Assembly: GCF_000282135.1 (NCBI RefSeq)
Contig: NZ_AKJW01000070.1
Location: 1 to 64,000, forward strand
Direction of reading: 5' to 3'
From: Herbaspirillum sp. CF444
Lineage (GTDB): Bacteria; Pseudomonadota; Gammaproteobacteria; Burkholderiales; Burkholderiaceae_D
Length of the DNA: 64,000 nt
Shown here: in pieces, positions 57,147 to 64,000 of the stretch
How positions within the stretch are numbered: the stretch's first letter is position 1
Layout of the letters: the number at the start of each line of letters is the position of its first letter
Notes under the pieces: generated by a model
The model's input: only the letters and a program-made list of their open reading frames with translations
The model's database searches: none
What the model was told of the DNA's origin: nothing
Made by a program: the position numbers and the translations under genes

Positions 57147-57830
57147 ATGACACTGGATTTCGGGATCGTTTCCGACAATATTTCCTACATCGCCAATGGC
57201 TTTGCCTTTACGTTGCAGCTGACGGCGGTCGCGACAGTAATCGGCATGCTGCTCGGCCTCATGCTGGCGCTGGCGCGAGAGTCCAAGGTGCGGCTCGTTG
57301 CGCGCTGTGCCTCGACCTACGTCATCGCCATGCGGTCGATTCCACTGATTCTGGTGCTGTTCTGGATATTCTTCCTGATGCCTTTGGCTTTGCAGTTTCT
57401 CTTGGGAGCGGGGGCGCCCGTCAAGGTCGATGGAAAACAAACGGCGATGGTCACGTTCAGCCTGTTTGAATCGGCTTACTTCTGCGAGATTGTTCGCTCG
57501 GGCATACGCTCGGTATCTGCAGGCCAGCGCTCTGCTGCATTCGCGCTCGGTCTCAATCCGGTGCAGACGATGGGCTATGTGATATTGCCGCAGGGATTGC
57601 GCAATATGTTGCCGATTTTTCTGACCCAGGTCATCGTCCTCTTTCAGGATACTTCGTTGGTTTATGTGATTTCAGTCACAGATTTCATGGGCGCTGCCGC
57701 CAAGATCGGTGAGCGCGACGGCAGCCTGATCGAACCGTATCTGTTCGTCGCGACGATCTATCTCGTGATCAGTGTGGCGATAGCCGAAAGCGCAGCCCGG
57801 ATGTTTCGCAAAAAGACCACACGCATTTAA
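57147..57830 (+). CDS. Amino-acid ABC transporter permease (GltK-like)
   Basis: 227-aa second permease with about five membrane segments. Motifs are VIAMRSIPLILVLFWIFFLM and the EAA-type loop RSAAFALGLNPVQTMGYVIL. It pairs with the permease at 56382 to form the channel. GAGAGGAT precedes the ATG. Confidence 0.92.
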   Translation: MTLDFGIVSDNISYIANGFAFTLQLTAVATVIGMLLGLMLALARESKVRLVARCASTYVIAMRSIPLILVLFWIFFLMPLALQFLLGAGAPVKVDGKQTAMVTFSLFESAYFCEIVRSGIRSVSAGQRSAAFALGLNPVQTMGYVILPQGLRNMLPIFLTQVIVLFQDTSLVYVISVTDFMGAAAKIGERDGSLIEPYLFVATIYLVISVAIAESAARMFRKKTTRI

Positions 57831-57845
57831 CTACAAGGAAAATTC

Positions 57846-58583
57846 ATGCTCGCAATAGACAATCTGTCGAAATGGTATGGCGACTTCAAGGTTCTCAGCG
57901 ATTGTTCAGTGCGCATCGACAGGAGCGACGTTGTGGTCATTTGCGGGCCGTCCGGTTCGGGAAAATCGACGTTCATCAAAACGATCAACGGTCTGGAACC
58001 GTTCGATCAAGGGCGTATCTCGATACAGGGAATCGCCGTCAGCTCAAATATGCTGCGCAGCGCGGCGCATCGACGACGCGTCGGGATGGTATTTCAGAAC
58101 TTCGAATTGTTTGGTCACCTTAGTGTGTTGGAAAATCTCAATCTTGCTCAACGAAAGGTACTGCGACGTTCATATGAAGAAGCTTCGGAACGTAGTAGAG
58201 CAATGCTGGCACGTGTAGGTCTGACGGCTCACGCAGCCAAATATCCGCATCAACTATCCGGTGGACAGCAGCAGCGCGTTGCCATTGCAAGAGCGCTGAC
58301 CATGAACCCCGACATCATGTTGTTCGACGAGCCAACTTCTGCCCTTGATCCCGAGATGGTGAAGGAGGTGTTGGATGTGATGGCGGAACTGGCCGCAGCG
58401 GGCATGACGATGTTGGTCGTGACCCACGAAATGGGTTTCGCCCGGCAAGTCGCCGATCGGATTATTTTTATGGAGGAGGGGAGAATCGTCGAAGACTGCA
58501 GCAAAGAACATTTCTTCGGCGCCGCCAACGACCTCAGTGCTAGAGTGCGGCGTTTCTTATCTGTGACACAGGTCTCTCATTGA
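57846..58583 (+). CDS. Amino-acid ABC transporter ATPase (GltL-like)
   Basis: 245-aa ATPase. Walker [21 protein letters not shown]-loop [16 protein letters not shown], signature [15 protein letters not shown], Walker [21 protein letters not shown] and H-loop [15 protein letters not shown], all typical of polar amino-acid importers. It lies 15 bp after the permease gene and ends the operon. Confidence 0.94.
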   Translation: MLAIDNLSKWYGDFKVLSDCSVRIDRSDVVVICGPSGSGKSTFIKTINGLEPFDQGRISIQGIAVSSNMLRSAAHRRRVGMVFQNFELFGHLSVLENLNLAQRKVLRRSYEEASERSRAMLARVGLTAHAAKYPHQLSGGQQQRVAIARALTMNPDIMLFDEPTSALDPEMVKEVLDVMAELAAAGMTMLVVTHEMGFARQVADRIIFMEEGRIVEDCSKEHFFGAANDLSARVRRFLSVTQVSH

Positions 58584-58677
58584 GAAAATCGTCTATCGTA
58601 GAATGTAGACGTAGTGATGTTCTCCAGGCTCACTTCTCTCGTTCATGCTCCTATGGTGTTGTTTCCTAAATGAGAGG

Positions 58678-58703
58678 TCTGTTTTTGGCCGACTGCAGAT
58701 GTC
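58678..58703 (+). repeat. TTCTGGCCG intergenic repeat, copy 3 (diverged)
   Basis: TCTGTTTTTGGCCGACTGCA then GATGTC; the most diverged copy. Confidence 0.5.
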
Positions 58704-58747
58704 AAATAATACCAAACTGCAATCCGCGCTATTCGTGGTCAACTAGC

Positions 58748-58836
58748 GAAAATGCACCATTATCGATAGTCAGCAATGGCATATTTTTCGCGAGCCTAAA
58801 TTGTTCAACGGCTGCTACTGGCCGGTTGCGGACCTC
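58748..58836 (+). repeat. Extended repeat, copy B (includes repeat copy 4)
   Basis: GAAAATGCACCATTATCGAT onward to GGCTGCTACTGGCCGGTTGC at 58810-58829. It is the partner of copy A at 52639 and shares CATTATCGATAGTCAGCAA exactly, as well as AATTGTTCAACG before the short repeat. Confidence 0.65.
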
Positions 58837-59044
58837 GGCCCTAAGTTTGTCGCGCAACTTTATCAGGAACAGCCCCGTATTCGCATTAAGAACTGGAAAA
58901 TTCCGCTTCGCAATTCGCAATTGAGCCTCATGTAATAAGCCTTTGCGGCGGGCTATAAATCCTTATTGCGAAGCAGAAAATGACCTGAGCTATTGATTTT
59001 TATGATTTCTACGTCCGACTTGTAATCAGGCGCTCCAGACGGCA

Positions 59045-59074
59045 AAACGCCCGCAATACGCGGGCGTTTCTCTT
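59045..59074 (+). terminator. Terminator-like hairpin
   Basis: AAACGCCCGC pairs with GCGGGCGTTT over AATAC, followed by CTCTT. It is not directly behind any supported gene, which suggests a lost gene upstream. Confidence 0.6.
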
Positions 59075-59260
59075 GCAGGTCGGATGGGCGTCGATTTTGA
59101 CGTACCCAAGAGACGCGCCTAACGCATCTGCACAAGAAAATTAAAAAGGTGAGACGGCCGGTCAAGTAGTCGTGGAATTGTGTGCCACGCTTGCAAAACA
59201 ATCTCGAAAACTAGAATCGTTCGGGCGGCCTCTCCGGGCCGCTTCTTAATAGGAGTAGTC

Positions 59261-59527
59261 ATGAGCTACGTTGTGGTGTCCAAAACTACCCGGGATGTAC
59301 CAATTATCCGGCCGGTACCATCAGAAGAAATATTGAGGAAGGCGCTGCGAATGTATAGTAAGAAAGATGTCGTTGTCTCATCATGTAGTGGAAATGATGA
59401 TAAGAAAATTTTGCATTTCACAGGGACGGTTCTTACCCATCTACTTGAACGCGATCTTTGGACGCATGAGCGTCCATCGCAGCGCGGGTACCGTTGGGAT
59501 TTCGAATGGCACCTCGACGATAAGTGA
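59261..59527 (+). CDS. Small hypothetical protein in the accessory zone
   Basis: 88-aa protein, no family recognised. It begins MSYVVVSKTTRDVPIIRPVP, is mainly soluble, and has a single cysteine (SSCSGNDD) and a Trp/His-rich C-terminus (LWTHERPSQRGYRWDFEWHL). AGGAG lies eight bases before the ATG, and a terminator follows at 59693. Base composition is lower in GC than the flanking metabolic genes, which suggests it was acquired. Confidence 0.55.
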   Translation: MSYVVVSKTTRDVPIIRPVPSEEILRKALRMYSKKDVVVSSCSGNDDKKILHFTGTVLTHLLERDLWTHERPSQRGYRWDFEWHLDDK

Positions 59528-59692
59528 ATATGCGCAATCAGTGATCCTTGCCTGGCCTGTCTTTGTGGCTTGCCGCGCATGCTCTTTGGCTCACAATCCG
59601 CTGTCGCTTGAGTCAAATTACAGCTTTTTTTCAGCATTTCCAGGGGGGCCATGCAGTTACCGGACATAGCGTTAATTCGAATCCCCCGATAG

Positions 59693-59718
59693 AAAAGCCC
59701 GCATCGAGCGGGCTTTTT
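59693..59718 (+). terminator. Intrinsic terminator
   Basis: AAAAGCCCGC pairs with GCGGGCTTTT over ATCGA, T5 tail. It could end the gene at 59261 and, in reverse, the minus-strand gene at 59761. Confidence 0.85.
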
Positions 59719-59731
59719 GTTTCTTACTAAT

Positions 59732-59758
59732 GTCCGTTAATGGCCGGTTGCGGACAAC
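59732..59758 (+). repeat. TTCTGGCCG intergenic repeat, copy 5
   Basis: GTCCGTTAATGGCCGGTTGC then GGACAAC. It lies directly against the stop of the minus-strand gene at 59761. Confidence 0.65.
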
Positions 59759-59760
59759 TG

Positions 59761-60264
59761 TCAAGGATTGCCGAGCGGACGCATTTCTCGTCCGGTAGGA
59801 TCGAGTTCAAGAACGGATTCATGCAGTCCCGAAATTTGTTTCCCGAACGGACGTCCGTCTTTATCCGTTTCAAAAAGCCCCCATGAGATATTTTCGATGG
59901 AATTCGGATAACTGGTCGGTCCTTCTAACAGATAACTAATTGTGAAAAGCATCTGAGCTTGTAAGCAGCGGGCCATGTGAGTCAAATCGTTATCTGTCAC
60001 GCCTTTCTCCCGGCATGCCGACAGTATTTCGCCGAGACCGGAATAAGGCGCTAACGGTATTTTTCGACTGTGCGAAATTGCGTGTTCAATCCAACGGCTA
60101 TCGCCTTCCAGTGGAATACTGTCCCATGCATTTTTCAGAAATAGAAATCTCAAAAATTGTGGAATGCCTTCTTCAATTTGAGATTTAGCCCAGGACTCTG
60201 GGGAGTCTGCCCCAACTTCTGAAAATAACTCAATAAGTTCTTCTTTGGATGTAGGTACGCCCAT
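59761..60264 (-). CDS. Hypothetical protein, 167 aa
   Basis: Soluble, acidic protein with no signal peptide or membrane segment and no family I recognise. The N-terminus is MGVPTSKEELIELFSEVGAD. It is rich in Trp and Ser/Glu, with a central CREKGVTDNDLTHMARCLQA and a C-terminal half that looks less structured (GLFETDKDGRPFGKQISGLH). The base composition is clearly more AT-rich than the genes left of 58.5 kb. Short repeat copies flank it on both sides, which may mark it as a mobile cassette. The size and setting are similar to immunity-type proteins, but nothing in the sequence proves that. Confidence 0.65.
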   Translation of the reverse strand: MGVPTSKEELIELFSEVGADSPESWAKSQIEEGIPQFLRFLFLKNAWDSIPLEGDSRWIEHAISHSRKIPLAPYSGLGEILSACREKGVTDNDLTHMARCLQAQMLFTISYLLEGPTSYPNSIENISWGLFETDKDGRPFGKQISGLHESVLELDPTGREMRPLGNP

Positions 60265-60297
60265 ATTTACCTTCTATTAAGTTAGGTGCGCGTAAAC

Positions 60298-60325
60298 GAC
60301 CGTTTCTGGCCGGTTGCGGACATGG
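60298..60325 (+). repeat. TTCTGGCCG intergenic repeat, copy 6
   Basis: GACCGTTTCTGGCCGGTTGC then GGACATGG, close to consensus, between two minus-strand genes. Confidence 0.7.
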
Positions 60326-60457
60326 TCTATAGCTCGCCGGTCTGATAGTAAGCACGAAAAATCGATGCCTCAGCCACTTTGAGCCATCAGTAAAAGATAT
60401 CGAGAGTACCGAAATCTAACTTCGCCCGTTTCGTATGGAATTTCTGAAATATGTTCG

Positions 60458-61024
60458 TCAATGGAAAACAATAGCCCCATTGTCCGCACACATAGAAAAA
60501 GCTTTTTGCCAGTTTTCATACGATTCTCGAAAATCATCTTCCGCATGTTGCCTTGCTTGATTGGCGTAGAGGGCGAAGTCTTTGTAAATTTTCTTACAGA
60601 CAACAGGACCAATTACTCCCTCAGCATCAGAAAAATTGATGAGTTCCCAAAATGGTCCCTTCTTTAGCTTCCATACGGTCGTATCGTAGCGAAGTTCTGT
60701 TTTCCCGTTAAATATATAAGAGCTCTGCCTGTAGCCTGCCAGTTTTGCCAATTCATTGCGCCAATGGTTGTACCCTGAGTAAGTACCTGCCCGAAATTCG
60801 AAATGTGATTTAAATGCATAAACTTTGCCATCTTCCAATCCTTGAAAACGCTCTGGAAAGTCGCTCGGAAATAATATTATTTGATTCTGCGCAACGGGAA
60901 TACCATCAGAAGTTAGTACGGGAGACTTAACGATTGTTAGATTTTCATAAGCGGAGATATCTAATCCCGCCTGTGCAGATGCTGTGGCCAGCGAAAAAAT
61001 TAAAAATATGAATATGATTTTCAT
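60458..61024 (-). CDS. Secreted hypothetical protein, 188 aa
   Basis: It has a signal peptide (MKIIFIFLIFSLATASAQAG, cleavage near residue 20), then a soluble domain rich in Tyr, Phe and Asn, with a Cys pair (VVCKKIY and FSMCADNG) likely to form a disulphide outside the cytoplasm. No family recognised. AT-rich composition unlike the metabolic genes of the window. The short repeat lies 3' of it (60298) and 5' of it (61055). Confidence 0.65.
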   Translation of the reverse strand: MKIIFIFLIFSLATASAQAGLDISAYENLTIVKSPVLTSDGIPVAQNQIILFPSDFPERFQGLEDGKVYAFKSHFEFRAGTYSGYNHWRNELAKLAGYRQSSYIFNGKTELRYDTTVWKLKKGPFWELINFSDAEGVIGPVVCKKIYKDFALYANQARQHAEDDFRESYENWQKAFSMCADNGAIVFH

Positions 61025-61054
61025 GGTTGTACGAATAAAAGTTTCGTCGCATTG

Positions 61055-61084
61055 TTAGTTTCTGGCCGGAAGAAGCCTTTCATT
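61055..61084 (+). repeat. TTCTGGCCG intergenic repeat, copy 7
   Basis: TTAGTTTCTGGCCGGAAGAA then GCCTTTCATT; the second half is diverged. Confidence 0.55.
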
Positions 61085-61085
61085 C

Positions 61086-61295
61086 TCAGATAAGTTTTTC
61101 AATGTCATCTTTGAGTGAATCAGAAGCTTGCACCACGTCTTGCCAGATACAGTGATTTGAAACTAGGTCTTTTGCTTCTCCCAAACTCATTTGATAGCGT
61201 TCTCTAATCATTTTTATCGTGTCAACAATCGTAAGTCCGCGAATATGTGCATCGCGGATGGCAGCATCCTTTTCTGAAGGAAAAGATGATTTCAT
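61086..61295 (-). CDS. Small protein with L7/L12-like helix motif
   Basis: 69-aa protein. The middle, TIKMIRERYQMSLGEAKDLV, resembles the IKxVRExTGLGLKEAKDLVE helix pair of ribosomal protein L7/L12's C-terminal domain. Similar short proteins appear as hypotheticals in accessory regions, and their role is unknown to me. It is too short to be L12 itself and lacks the N-terminal dimer region. It is AT-rich and sits between two copies of the short repeat. Confidence 0.55.
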   Translation of the reverse strand: MKSSFPSEKDAAIRDAHIRGLTIVDTIKMIRERYQMSLGEAKDLVSNHCIWQDVVQASDSLKDDIEKLI

Positions 61296-61325
61296 ATAAA
61301 CGGCTGTAAGAAAAATTGCTCTAAC

Positions 61326-61351
61326 GAATGACCGCTGCTGGCCGGTCTCTT
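61326..61351 (+). repeat. TTCTGGCCG intergenic repeat, copy 8
   Basis: AATGACCGCTGCTGGCCGGT then CTCTTA; the first half matches consensus with one change. Confidence 0.6.
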
Positions 61352-61400
61352 ATCGTAGAAGCCTTGCTTTCAATTGTAGGTGTTCAAAAGAAGTCAAGAA

Positions 61401-62783
61401 CTATACGCCTGGATTCACGGCTAATAAATCAACTTTGAAGCGCCTCAACAAAAGCACACTCGTTGCTGCAAAGCTAAGGCACAAACCGAACCAGATTCCG
61501 TTGCCGCGCAATCCAAAACCATAACTGCATAGAATCATGGCTGGAATACCGACGACCCAGTAACCGATAAATGTATTTTTTAGTCCGCCCTTCGTATTAC
61601 CAAGTCCGCGTAAAAGACCGATGAAGATATTTTGCGTTCCCTTGAAAAACTGATGGGCAATAGCAAACCATAGCAGTACTGTCGCTTCCGCAAAAACAGC
61701 CGGATCATGCTGTGCGCCGAGAAAAGGAGACAGGACTATCTTCGGCATAGTCACGTAAAGAAGTCCAATCAGAGACATGGTTGAAAAACTAATCGTGAGA
61801 GTTCGACGGGCGACTCCACTGATTTCATCATAACGACGATGAGCTAGCATCCTGCTGACCAAAATCGATGCACCGTGCGAAAGTCCAATATTAAACTGAT
61901 AGGCTATGTAGGCAAGTTGATTGACAACGTTCGAAGCTGCCAATGCCACAGGCCCAAACGTGCCCATCAATAAGGACGCCACAGAGGTAAGCGCCGCCTC
62001 CGAGCCGTAAGTAAGGGCAATGGGCGCCCCCATTCGGGCGATGCGGCCGACAGTCGCCGACTGCGCTCGCCAGCCGTCGAGTACAAGAAGTACGCTCATT
62101 TGCGGATCGCGCCGGACCGTACGCAGATACGTCAAGAATGTCCAGAACTGGACAAGTGTAGTAGACAAGCCAATGCCCGTCAGTCCTAGCCGCGGCATAC
62201 CTGCCCACCCATAGATAAACATGGCATTGAGCAGTGCATTGATACCAATTGAAATCATGGCGACACTCAGCAGTGATCCTGCGCGCCTTAGCCCGACCGC
62301 AAATTGACGTAATACGTTGAGCCACAGCATGGGGAATAGGCCCGGGGCGAGCGCAAACATCACGGGACGGGCAAGGTCGACTATCGCTGGGTCCTGCCCA
62401 AACCAGGGAAGGAAGAAAGCGATGGTAAAAAGCAGCACTCCCCCAATGACAGCGCCAAGTGTCGCAATCAACATTGCTGCCCGCAACAAGTCTGCTATCT
62501 CATGCCGTGCCTGGCTATCTAGTTCACTAGTCCCGGTACGTCGTTCACCATGACCGACCGCGCTCGCGACAAGATTGCCTACTCCGGTCACCATGCCTAT
62601 GCACATGGTACGCAACTGGTTGAAAAGTAGGATAGCCAGCCCTCCCGCTGCAACAGCCTTCACACTGAGTAGGCCCATCATCATGAGATCGATGCTTGTG
62701 AGGGCGATCTGAGCAAGCTGAAGACCTGCAATGGGAGCGGCTAGTAGCAGGATCTCCATGTGCGAGCGAAACGATTGCTTCAT
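61401..62783 (-). CDS. MATE family efflux transporter
   Basis: 460-aa MatE-type exporter with twelve predicted membrane segments in two halves. The first half opens ILLLAAPIAGLQLAQIALTS and has LDLMMMG-like and GVGNLVASAVGHGE motifs; the second half opens GRIARMGAPIALTYGSEAAL and has NQLAYIAYQFNIGLSHGASI. It would expel cationic drugs or metabolites in exchange for Na+ or H+. A single-gene unit, with repeat copies on both sides and a LysR gene upstream on the same strand. Substrate unknown. Confidence 0.9.
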   Translation of the reverse strand: MKQSFRSHMEILLLAAPIAGLQLAQIALTSIDLMMMGLLSVKAVAAGGLAILLFNQLRTMCIGMVTGVGNLVASAVGHGERRTGTSELDSQARHEIADLLRAAMLIATLGAVIGGVLLFTIAFFLPWFGQDPAIVDLARPVMFALAPGLFPMLWLNVLRQFAVGLRRAGSLLSVAMISIGINALLNAMFIYGWAGMPRLGLTGIGLSTTLVQFWTFLTYLRTVRRDPQMSVLLVLDGWRAQSATVGRIARMGAPIALTYGSEAALTSVASLLMGTFGPVALAASNVVNQLAYIAYQFNIGLSHGASILVSRMLAHRRYDEISGVARRTLTISFSTMSLIGLLYVTMPKIVLSPFLGAQHDPAVFAEATVLLWFAIAHQFFKGTQNIFIGLLRGLGNTKGGLKNTFIGYWVVGIPAMILCSYGFGLRGNGIWFGLCLSFAATSVLLLRRFKVDLLAVNPGV

Positions 62784-62908
62784 TTAACGGGCTTTCTCTT
62801 GCCATGGGCCCTCAAAGATTACGAACGTTGGCAAGCGTTAGAAGATTCACTTAAGAGAATTGAGGAGATCTTTTGATTTATATTTTTCGGTGGACCTTGA
62901 TGTTTGAA

Positions 62909-62940
62909 CTTCCGCTTCTGGCCGATTGCAGACATTCGAT
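62909..62940 (+). repeat. TTCTGGCCG intergenic repeat, copy 9
   Basis: CTTCCGCTTCTGGCCGATTG then CAGACATTCGAT, directly 3' of the LysR gene at 62963. Confidence 0.7.
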
Positions 62941-62962
62941 ATTCAAAATATAAGCCGGGCAT

Positions 62963-63859
62963 TTATCGACCGTCATATCGCAATGCATTCGCCAGCAATG
63001 TGAATGCGGGTGATGGTTGGCGACGACTGGGGTAATACAGGTGATACCCCGTAAATGTCGGCCACCAATCTTCGAGCACTGGCACTAGGTCTCCTTTCGC
63101 GATGGCGTCACTGACCACATCTTCCAATGTGAATGCCAGACCCAGTCCGGCCAGTGCGGCGCTCACCAATTGAGAAACGCCATTCACCACGAGCTGGCCG
63201 TCCACCCTTACGTTCAGTTCACGCTTGCCTTTTTTCAGTTCCCAGGCATACAAGCCGCCCAAGGTCGGCAAACGCAGATTGATGCACAGATGTTCCGTCA
63301 ACTCCTGGGGCGTCCTGGGCGGTGGTCGTTTGTCGAAGTATAAAGGTGATCCGACAATCGCCATGCGCACGTCAGGTCCGATGCGCACCGCAATCATGTC
63401 TTTGGCAACTTGCTCACCCAGCCGGACCCCCGCATCGTAGCGTTGCTCCACGATATCAACCAGCCGGTTTTCCGAATTGATTTCCACTTTGATGTCGGGA
63501 TAGTCCGGCAGCAATTTCGCCAGTTTCGGCATGAGAATGGCATTGGAGGCATGCTCCGAGGCAGTGAGCCGCAATGTTCCCGATGGTTTGTCGCGCAGTT
63601 CGCTGAGCGCTGCCAGTTCATTCTCGACTTCTTCCAAACGTGGAGCGATGGTCAGCATCATGCGCTCGCCGGCCTCGGTAGGGGCAACGCTTCGCGTGGT
63701 GCGGGTCAACAGGCGAATGCCCAGCCGGGCTTCCAGCTCTTTTACCGTCTGGCTCAGCGCCGATTGCGATACGCCGAGTTGCGCGGCAGCTTTGGTAAAA
63801 CTGCCTTCCCGCGCAACCGCGATGAACGCCAGCAAATCATTTAAATTTTCGCGCGCCAT
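62963..63859 (-). CDS. LysR-family transcriptional regulator
   Basis: 298-aa LysR regulator of the AaeR/DsdC-like subgroup. The helix-turn-helix is in LLAFIAVAREGSFTKAAAQL and VSQSALSQTVKELEARLGI; the effector domain has GTLRLTASEHASNAILMPKL. It is transcribed toward the MATE gene, with a 179-bp gap, and a divergent target may start beyond the right edge. Regulated genes and ligand are unknown. Confidence 0.9.
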   Translation of the reverse strand: MARENLNDLLAFIAVAREGSFTKAAAQLGVSQSALSQTVKELEARLGIRLLTRTTRSVAPTEAGERMMLTIAPRLEEVENELAALSELRDKPSGTLRLTASEHASNAILMPKLAKLLPDYPDIKVEINSENRLVDIVEQRYDAGVRLGEQVAKDMIAVRIGPDVRMAIVGSPLYFDKRPPPRTPQELTEHLCINLRLPTLGGLYAWELKKGKRELNVRVDGQLVVNGVSQLVSAALAGLGLAFTLEDVVSDAIAKGDLVPVLEDWWPTFTGYHLYYPSRRQPSPAFTLLANALRYDGR

Positions 63860-64000
63860 TTAATAAGTACTGCTTATAGGTTTATCCCGATTATAGCTAC
63901 TAATCAAATGACTCTGTATTGACTACAGTGTAGCTGTCATTGAAAACCATAGGGGCCGACAGGCTGTCTGCGCTTGTCGTCCTTGCCCAAGGGAAAGAAA
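63860..64000. other. Right-edge upstream region of the LysR gene
   Basis: 141 bp to the window end, AT-rich for the first 100 bases. It presumably holds the LysR promoter and that of a divergent gene outside the window; no gene start is seen. Confidence 0.4.

Larger units (their letters stand above)
58584..59260. other. Repeat-rich intergenic stretch, start of the accessory zone
   Basis: 677 bp with no gene I can support. It holds repeat copies 3 and 4, the extended repeat copy B, an open 35-codon stretch at about 58828-58935 ending PLRNSQLSLM that looks like the tail of a lost gene, and a terminator-like hairpin at 59045-59074. Just before 59261 is a GC-rich hairpin (GCGGCC/GGCCGC near 59225-59243). 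Confidence 0.5.

Noticed and set aside
58729-58920. A 63-codon minus-strand frame containing LLTIDNGAFS
   Set aside because: Although a similar peptide is read from the partner repeat, there is no ribosome site and the similarity follows from the DNA repeat.
59660-59700. A TTCGAATCCCCC string that looks like a tRNA T-loop, possibly an att site
   Set aside because: The five bases on each side do not pair, and no acceptor or anticodon stem can be built around it.
50752-62962. CRISPR array from the recurring 27-bp sequence
   Set aside because: Spacing is hundreds to thousands of bases, the copies diverge and no cas genes are present.

Overview
The window looks like chromosome from a high-GC betaproteobacterium, most likely Burkholderiales and probably an Oxalobacteraceae/Herbaspirillum-like organism. 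That placement is an inference from protein style, gene order (pstSCAB-phoU-phoB-phoR facing ppk1, adc-bdhA, a ttu tartrate cluster, a dgdA cluster) and the absence of any clearly foreign backbone. No rRNA, tRNA, CRISPR array, intact insertion sequence or prophage was seen.

Layout. 0-6 kb: kdpD-kdpE (potassium sensing) behind a hairpin repeat, then a NIT-type chemoreceptor whose signalling tip is altered. 6-8 kb: a small secreted protein, a TorF-like porin and a GntR/FCD regulator. 8.2-13.1 kb: a divergent operon for uptake and catabolism of an unknown small molecule (NitT/TauT-type ABC importer, an arylmalonate-decarboxylase-like enzyme, a hydantoinase-type amidohydrolase), with three copies of an 11-bp palindrome between regulator and operon. 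13.4-16 kb: an outer-membrane-type protein, a CorC/HlyC-type transporter with a structured leader, and a 370-bp nested-palindrome element. 16.1-17.7 kb: acetoacetate decarboxylase and 3-hydroxybutyrate dehydrogenase. 17.9-20.5 kb: an overlapping operon of OlsB-like acyltransferase, PlcP-like metallophosphoesterase and Agt-like glycosyltransferase, read here as phosphate-starvation membrane lipid remodelling. 21-25 kb: two chemoreceptors. 25-35 kb: sixA and ppk1 on the minus strand, divergent from pstSCAB-phoU-phoB-phoR, with a Pho-box-like site facing each way. 35-39 kb: a fused TRAP transporter with its binding protein and a LysR regulator. 39.5-48.9 kb: an extended tartrate/glycerate cluster (SAF-domain oxidoreductase, ABM monooxygenase, tartronate semialdehyde reductase, TtuA, TtuC, TtuD, TtuE, TtuB-like). 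49-52.3 kb: a chemoreceptor and a diguanylate cyclase. 52.8-58.6 kb: a LysR regulator divergent from a dialkylglycine-decarboxylase-like gene and a polar amino-acid ABC transporter. 58.6-61.4 kb: an AT-richer accessory stretch of small unknown genes. 61.4-63.9 kb: a MATE exporter and a LysR regulator.

Two themes tie the window together. The first is phosphate economy: Pst uptake, PhoBR control, polyphosphate synthesis and a probable phospholipid-replacing operon, the last carrying a degenerate Pho-box-like repeat. The second is import and breakdown of small organic acids and amino-acid-like compounds, each cluster paired with its own regulator.

The strongest leads for something new are: the AMDase-like/hydantoinase operon with its palindromic operators; the interleaved inverted repeats (pseudoknot topology) before the CorC-type gene; the OlsB-PlcP-Agt operon; the nested-palindrome element at 15.7-16.05 kb with a relative before kdpD; and a nine-copy, single-orientation intergenic repeat confined to 50.8-63 kb.
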